Source: Ifrita kowaldi (lineage: Eukaryota; Chordata; Aves; Passeriformes; Cinclosomatidae). From it: a DNA stretch of 64,000 bases. The stretch is taken from positions 1 to 64,000 of the forward strand of contig VZRS01005636.1 in assembly GCA_013398055.1 (NCBI GenBank), in the 5' to 3' direction. Below are positions 58,906 to 64,000 of the stretch, piece by piece. Within the stretch, counting starts at the first letter, position 1. Every line of letters starts with the position of its first letter. Under the pieces are notes generated by a model that searched no databases, was not told the origin of the DNA, and saw nothing but the letters and a program-made list of their open reading frames with translations. The position numbers and the translations under genes were made by a program.

Positions 58906-61900
58906 TCATTCCATCAGGTGCTTTGGAATCACAGATTTCTGTGGGTAGGAACTGGTTCTCACCTGATCTCCTCAAACAGCCCAGCACAGGAGCACTCTAA
59001 TCTCGCTTGGAGTCTTCCAAGCAAAGGCCTGTTGCCAAAAATAGCTGATTATTAATCTCTCCTACCATGAATTTGAATGTCTGAGAATATACAATTTGGA
59101 CTAACACAGCAAAAATGGTTTCTTTTTTATCTTTACGTTGTTCTTTGCTCTCATATGCTTAAATAATTCAAAACATAAGTGCCTCCCCTTGTTTCTGAGT
59201 GCAAATGACATCTGTTCCTCATGAATTCACTGAGTGCATGCATGATATTTGCTGTGCCTGGATACTTTCCTTTGAAACATGCACTAACTAAAGATGAGCT
59301 TTTATTCTGAGACTAAACAGAAATTGTGTTCACTGAGTGAACAGGTCTGCATTGGGCAAGATTTGAAGTCAGAGTCTGGGCAAAATCTCTGGGGTTTTCA
59401 ACTGAGAACATTTATCTGAACAGAACAAGAGGAGTATGAAGATACTTTACTGACTCATCAGAGCCAGTTCATCTAAGAACCAGGTAAAGCTGCTTTCATT
59501 CCACGTTTTCCACAGCATTCTTTATACATTACTCCCCTTACCAAGTTTTCCAAGCCAAAGACTCAGAAAGAAAACAAAATATGTAGTCACAAAGCACAGC
59601 TATTTCCCCCTCCCCAAACCCCCACGTGTTTAGAAGTCATACACGTCTTATTCAGAACTCAGAGACTGTAATCATAAGAGTGACAAAACTGCAAGGGCCA
59701 GGGCAGGAACTGTTTTCTAGCTCTCATGTCACACAGTCCAGGGTCATCTGTTGCTGTCAGCTGAAGTTCTTGGATCCCTGGAATTCAAACCACCCCTGTG
59801 GGCAGTGACAGCAGTGCCTGCCATGCAGGAAAAAGGGGCACAACTGTGTCTTTTTTCCCTCAGGATACCCAGAAGAAATTGAGTGTCTTGCCTTATATTC
59901 GTGGGAGATCTGCAGCTTGTGGTACTGCCCAGAGCTCTCTCTCTTCCACAAACTGGCAATATACAGAATTTTAGCTACAGTTGGCAAGCACAGACTTTGC
60001 AGGTCCAGGCTTTTTTTCCCCCCCTTTTTAATTTTTTTCCCAGGGAAGAAGTGCATCTTACAAAAAACTCTCTACTTCTTCAGGAACCATTTATCCCACT
60101 GCCAATCAAATAGATCTCACCAGGTTCCTCTCTTCTCATTCTCACTTCCTTCACAGTCTCATTCATCTACAAGCAATTTTATATAACTTATAGTTTTTGT
60201 TACCACAGTGCTCTGAGTTGGTTCATACTGGCACCAGTGTTCATGAACCACCCATTACTATCTCATCTGGGCACACTGGTTTGTTTTTGGAGTCCCACAG
60301 GCAAGAAATGCCTAAGAGTTATTAACTACTATTTCCAGAGCAGATGAAAACTGTAATTTTGTCTGCAGCCACCTGCCAACTTAGAATTGTCAAAATTGCA
60401 ACCAGCTTTTGATTTTTAAAAGCCCACATTTTAATGATAGTCTCTTGCAATCTGTGTTTTCCTTTACAATTATTTAAAAGCCAATTTTCCACCATTCATT
60501 CTTCACTTGGCACTCTCTCTTCCAATAGCTGGCACAGAGAATTGTAGTCTTGTCATATAATTTCATTCCATGGGGGCACTCCCAGCTTTATGTTTCATAG
60601 ATTTATCTCTTCATTTTGTTTGTTTTTAAGTTGTTAGAGGCAAGAAGCATTGTTGAAAAGAGGCAATATCGTAGAACATTTTTGCCAACCACTCAAGATC
60701 TTTATGTTACTGAAATAGTAGCACAAAATTCCTCTGGGTCAAATTTCAGTGGAATTAACAGCAAATCTGAAAATAAAAGCCGGGCTTCAAGAAACAGCTG
60801 AGCTGTAAGAGTAGAGTTTCTCTGACATTTCGTTATCCAAGACTGCAACTTTTATGACATGAAAAAACAATATAAACTCACTCTGCCTTCTAAATCAGTC
60901 TGGTGGTGTAACGGCGTGCCCAGCCATACTCATTTCAAACTCATTAATTATATGATTTCTAGTGACCAACTGCTACTTCTTGACTAGCTTATATTTTCTT
61001 ATATTCATCCAGGATGTCCCAAATGCAACTACTTTAATCTACTTTCTTCCCTGGTAAATCAAAATTTGGGAGAGGGTGTAACTCTCTCTGTTTCTCTGTA
61101 ATTGTTTCTCTGTCAAGGAACATGTCATTTACATGACACTGACATATATATATGCCATTAGCATCTTGGATATATATGGCTTTTGTAATACTGGGAAATA
61201 GTTATTGGTTGCCCCTGTAATTGCAGTCATAACCACTGTTTTCTTATTTGAGTCTCTTTGCTCTATTCCCAAAATAACTTCTCCTACAGAATTTTTGCTA
61301 TAATCACAGCACCCTTCTCCTGACAAAAGCTTAAGCCGGGCATATGCACTGAAATTGGGTTTCTATCTTTGCAGAGAGGAACTCCCTGCTTCATTGCCTA
61401 CCACCAAGTCCAAGGGAGCTCAAGAGTGTGATCCCCCAACAGTGCCTCATAAAAGACTGTGCAGAATTAATATTATATCTATTATTGCCCTGCAAGGTGC
61501 AATTTGAGCATGCAAGAATAAGAAAACATATTTTCAGAAATTCCTCTTATAGCTGTACATGTCCTACGTAGCCTCAGATGACTCTGAGAAAGACATGAAA
61601 AGTAAGAAAATAGAAACATTTTGCATGAGTGTCTTCACACCCCTCTAGAATTTCCAAGCTTTTTATCCAGATACCTTGAAACCAATAAATACCTACTATG
61701 GAGACAGGTGAGGGGGACTTTGCTTTTAGTTTTTTGAGGTTCTCACTGATGGTGGGTCACAAGTCTCCTCCTGGCTCTGAACTTTAAACGGGAGTCTCAG
61801 CTCCTAAAGCATCAGGAGCAATATTGCAACAGCACGGCTGCTTCCTGATGTCTGGATGCAGCTTCCTTCAGACACTCCCCACCCACTCAGCCTGCTGGTA

Positions 61901-64000
61901 CCTGGCATTTGGCCCTCAAAACAGTGGAGGCTGCTCTTTTGAACAGATCTTTCCATGTCTGGCAGGGGACCGAGACAGGTTCTTTTTTCGTCTTGTTTTT
62001 CGCTGAGATGCGCGAGGAACAGAGTGTGATTCTGGAGCTGTCGTTTTGCCTTAAAATGTCTCTCAAGCAGCAGAAAATGTGGAAGCAGCCGCTTCCCATT
62101 CATCATTTGCTACCCAGACTGAATCCTTGCTGGCTGCCTCATGATCTACAGAGATTCCTACGGAAATGGAAACCTCTGATGACATCAAAAGCTCATTGTG
62201 GGTGTGAGAGGCAGCTGGGCCTTCACTGGAGTGCTTTGGAAAGGCTTTTAACATGAGAATGCTGGCAAAGCCCCTTTGATATGTCCCTGTTTCACTGACT
62301 CTGGGACCTTTTGAGAATTACTTGCAAAGTGTTTAACTCAAAGCACCACGGAACAGCAAACTTGCAGACATCTGGAAGGCTGCAGTTGTGCTCACACTTT
62401 CCACTGGGATAACCTAGCCCGGGGAAATCTGCCTTGAGGACTGATTCGCAAAGAAAATAAATTTAAGGTTTCTTTCACTCCTAAAAAATGATACCTAAAC
62501 CCTTTCTTATTTTACCATGGTCTATTTGTGGTGTGTTTGCAGGGAAGCAGGTGTGTCTGCTTTATAAAATGTTAACAGAAGTGTTTTCTGATTAAGGTAT
62601 CACCAAATGAAGTCCACACAAAAAAACTGACCCACAGAGATGTCACCAATCTATGACACGTCAGCTACAACTCCTGTAAACAGTGAAACAATATTTTCAG
62701 ATCAGTGTTTTCTGCGGCTACCTCTCACACGAAGTTCTGCTTGTTCAAAAGAGCAGTTTTTCTGCAAAAAGACCATTTTAACTTGCCCTTTTAATAAGCC
62801 AAAATGGCCTTAAAAGATCAAAGACACAGAAAATGGCAAGGGAAAACTTGTAACAGTTGCAGACAAAATGAGGCTCATTAGCTTTCACCAAGCCATCACC
62901 AGCACGGTTTGAATGTCTAACCACAGTTTCCCCAAAGTGTTTGGAAGGAGTACAAGTCTCCTGGGGTCGAACATCAGAAGTGGTTCCACACAAAACTCAG
63001 GGCAAGGGACAAAAGGCTCAATCTAAAAATGAACTGCCTGCTACCAGGAGGCTCGGTGCCTACATGGCTCCTGTTCTGTCCTCATGTTTCAGCAAATTCT
63101 GCAGTATTGTTGTGAGCATATTTTTTCATGCAGGGAGATTAAGCAATCAACGAAGAATTATCATTGCAGTGCAGAGCTTCTGAATGACATTTCTTAGAAC
63201 AATTCTCCGTGGTTGTCACTCAAGTGCCCTGTACTTTGACAAGAGATGTCTGAAACACCTTGTTGAGAAATTATTTGATATCTTTGTTAACTCAACTACA
63301 TTGCATACAGCTCCTACATTTTATACAGCTCAGCATACTTATGTTACCTAGAAATGATCAAAATTATTATAGGACAGAAAAAATAGACCATATTTCCATT
63401 ATTCTTCAAGACACAGTTCACAAGACCTCAAATTAGAAAACTAGAGCTATGAAGTAATTACATTTATCTTTAAATAAAGTTAAGAAAAAGAATTTTCTGC
63501 AAATAGCAAATATTTTAGGCATAATCAAAGCTATCCTTAAATCCTTGCAAAAACATAGTTTCTTTAAAGAAAATTAGCAGGTTTTGTTAATTAAGGATTT
63601 CAGAGCCAAATCCCCTTGACAGTCTTTTAAGATACCTCTCATGATGCAACTCATGATGTCAGAAAACTAACCTTATGTTTGGAATTATTTTATCTTAGAG
63701 AAAGCTGTAGTCACAAGATAAGAAAAAAACCCACATTCCTGGAAAAGAACAAAAGAACCTTACTTATATACATTTCCTTTATTTTCTTTCTGGAACCAGC
63801 AGTGGCTGATAGTAATTTTTTTCAGGACTTTTGCAGGGATCTGCAGTTATTATTTTTTACCATGGCTTTCAGATTACACTGCTTTCGTACTTTTCCTACC
63901 TGTCAAAGGGTGAGCCTCTTTAATTTGTAACCCTTTTGTAGCTTATCTCCCGACACTGAACTCACAGAAGTGCCTGTTCCTAATTTCCTCTGCAGTATCT
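58906..64000. other. No gene seen; unique DNA to the window end
   Basis: About 5 kb with no recognised exon. It holds a C-rich word (CCCCCTCCCCAAACCCCCAC, about 59606-59625), a (TA)n run at about 61142-61152, and a 12-bp near-tandem repeat (CTCATGATG twice, 63638-63658). A stretch at 58924-58955 (AATCACAGATTTCTGTGGGT and beyond) faintly recalls the end of another CR1 subfamily but is too short to call. Frames such as plus 61909-62256 (115 codons) and minus 61804-62106 overlap and are unremarkable. Confidence 0.45.

Noticed and set aside
1..64000. CRISPR array, operon, riboswitch, plasmid or phage system
   Set aside because: No regularly spaced repeats, no closely packed same-strand genes and no ribosome-binding sites. 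The repeats identify bird nuclear DNA.

Overview
The window is nuclear DNA from a bird, most likely a passerine. The repeats show this: at least fourteen fragments of the avian LINE CR1, on both strands and of several ages; one tRNA-Ile/CR1 composite SINE of the type described in zebra finch (TguSINE1-like); and an avian endogenous-retrovirus LTR-like block at the left edge. There is no bacterial or viral gene layout. I found no complete protein-coding gene. Almost every open frame is a chance frame or a frame across CR1 DNA. The window therefore looks like an intergenic region or the inside of very long introns.

Layout. 1-640: ERV/LTR-derived sequence. 1247-1400 (minus): the only exon candidate I can defend, about 51 codons with one hydrophobic helix, a basic KKRK stretch and a canonical splice donor; the gene is not recognised. 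2636-2925: a CR1 with an apparent internal deletion. 2926-11198: unique AT-rich DNA with a homeodomain-type TAATTA-rich block (4495-4900), E-box palindromes and a C-rich tract. 11199-14273: a repeat cluster of three CR1 fragments and the SINE. 14274-24769: unique DNA with a CTCF-like motif (21687) and a small CpG cluster (23160). 24770-34950: five more CR1 pieces in unique DNA. 38841-39060: a 122-bp tandem duplication, followed by a GC- and CpG-rich block (39240-39500), a C14 run and a 32-bp tandem duplication. 39660-48344: mostly featureless, with a G-rich tract at 41963. 48345-50428: antisense CR1 reverse-transcriptase sequence, a second antisense CR1 piece, a 14-bp perfect hairpin and another CR1 3' end. 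50429-64000: mostly unique DNA with a long antisense CR1 (58288-58905) and two short perfect hairpins.

How the parts relate. No gene set works together here. CR1 pieces supply roughly 5% of the window by my count; nearly all are 5'-truncated and none can encode an intact enzyme. The SINE tail resembles the CR1 3' end, consistent with its once using CR1 machinery. I found no credible new biological system. The items most worth a second look are the lone membrane-helix exon candidate, the CpG-rich block, the TAATTA-rich putative conserved element, the tandem duplications and hairpins, and the rearranged CR1 copies. All calls are by eye; no alignment or database search was run.
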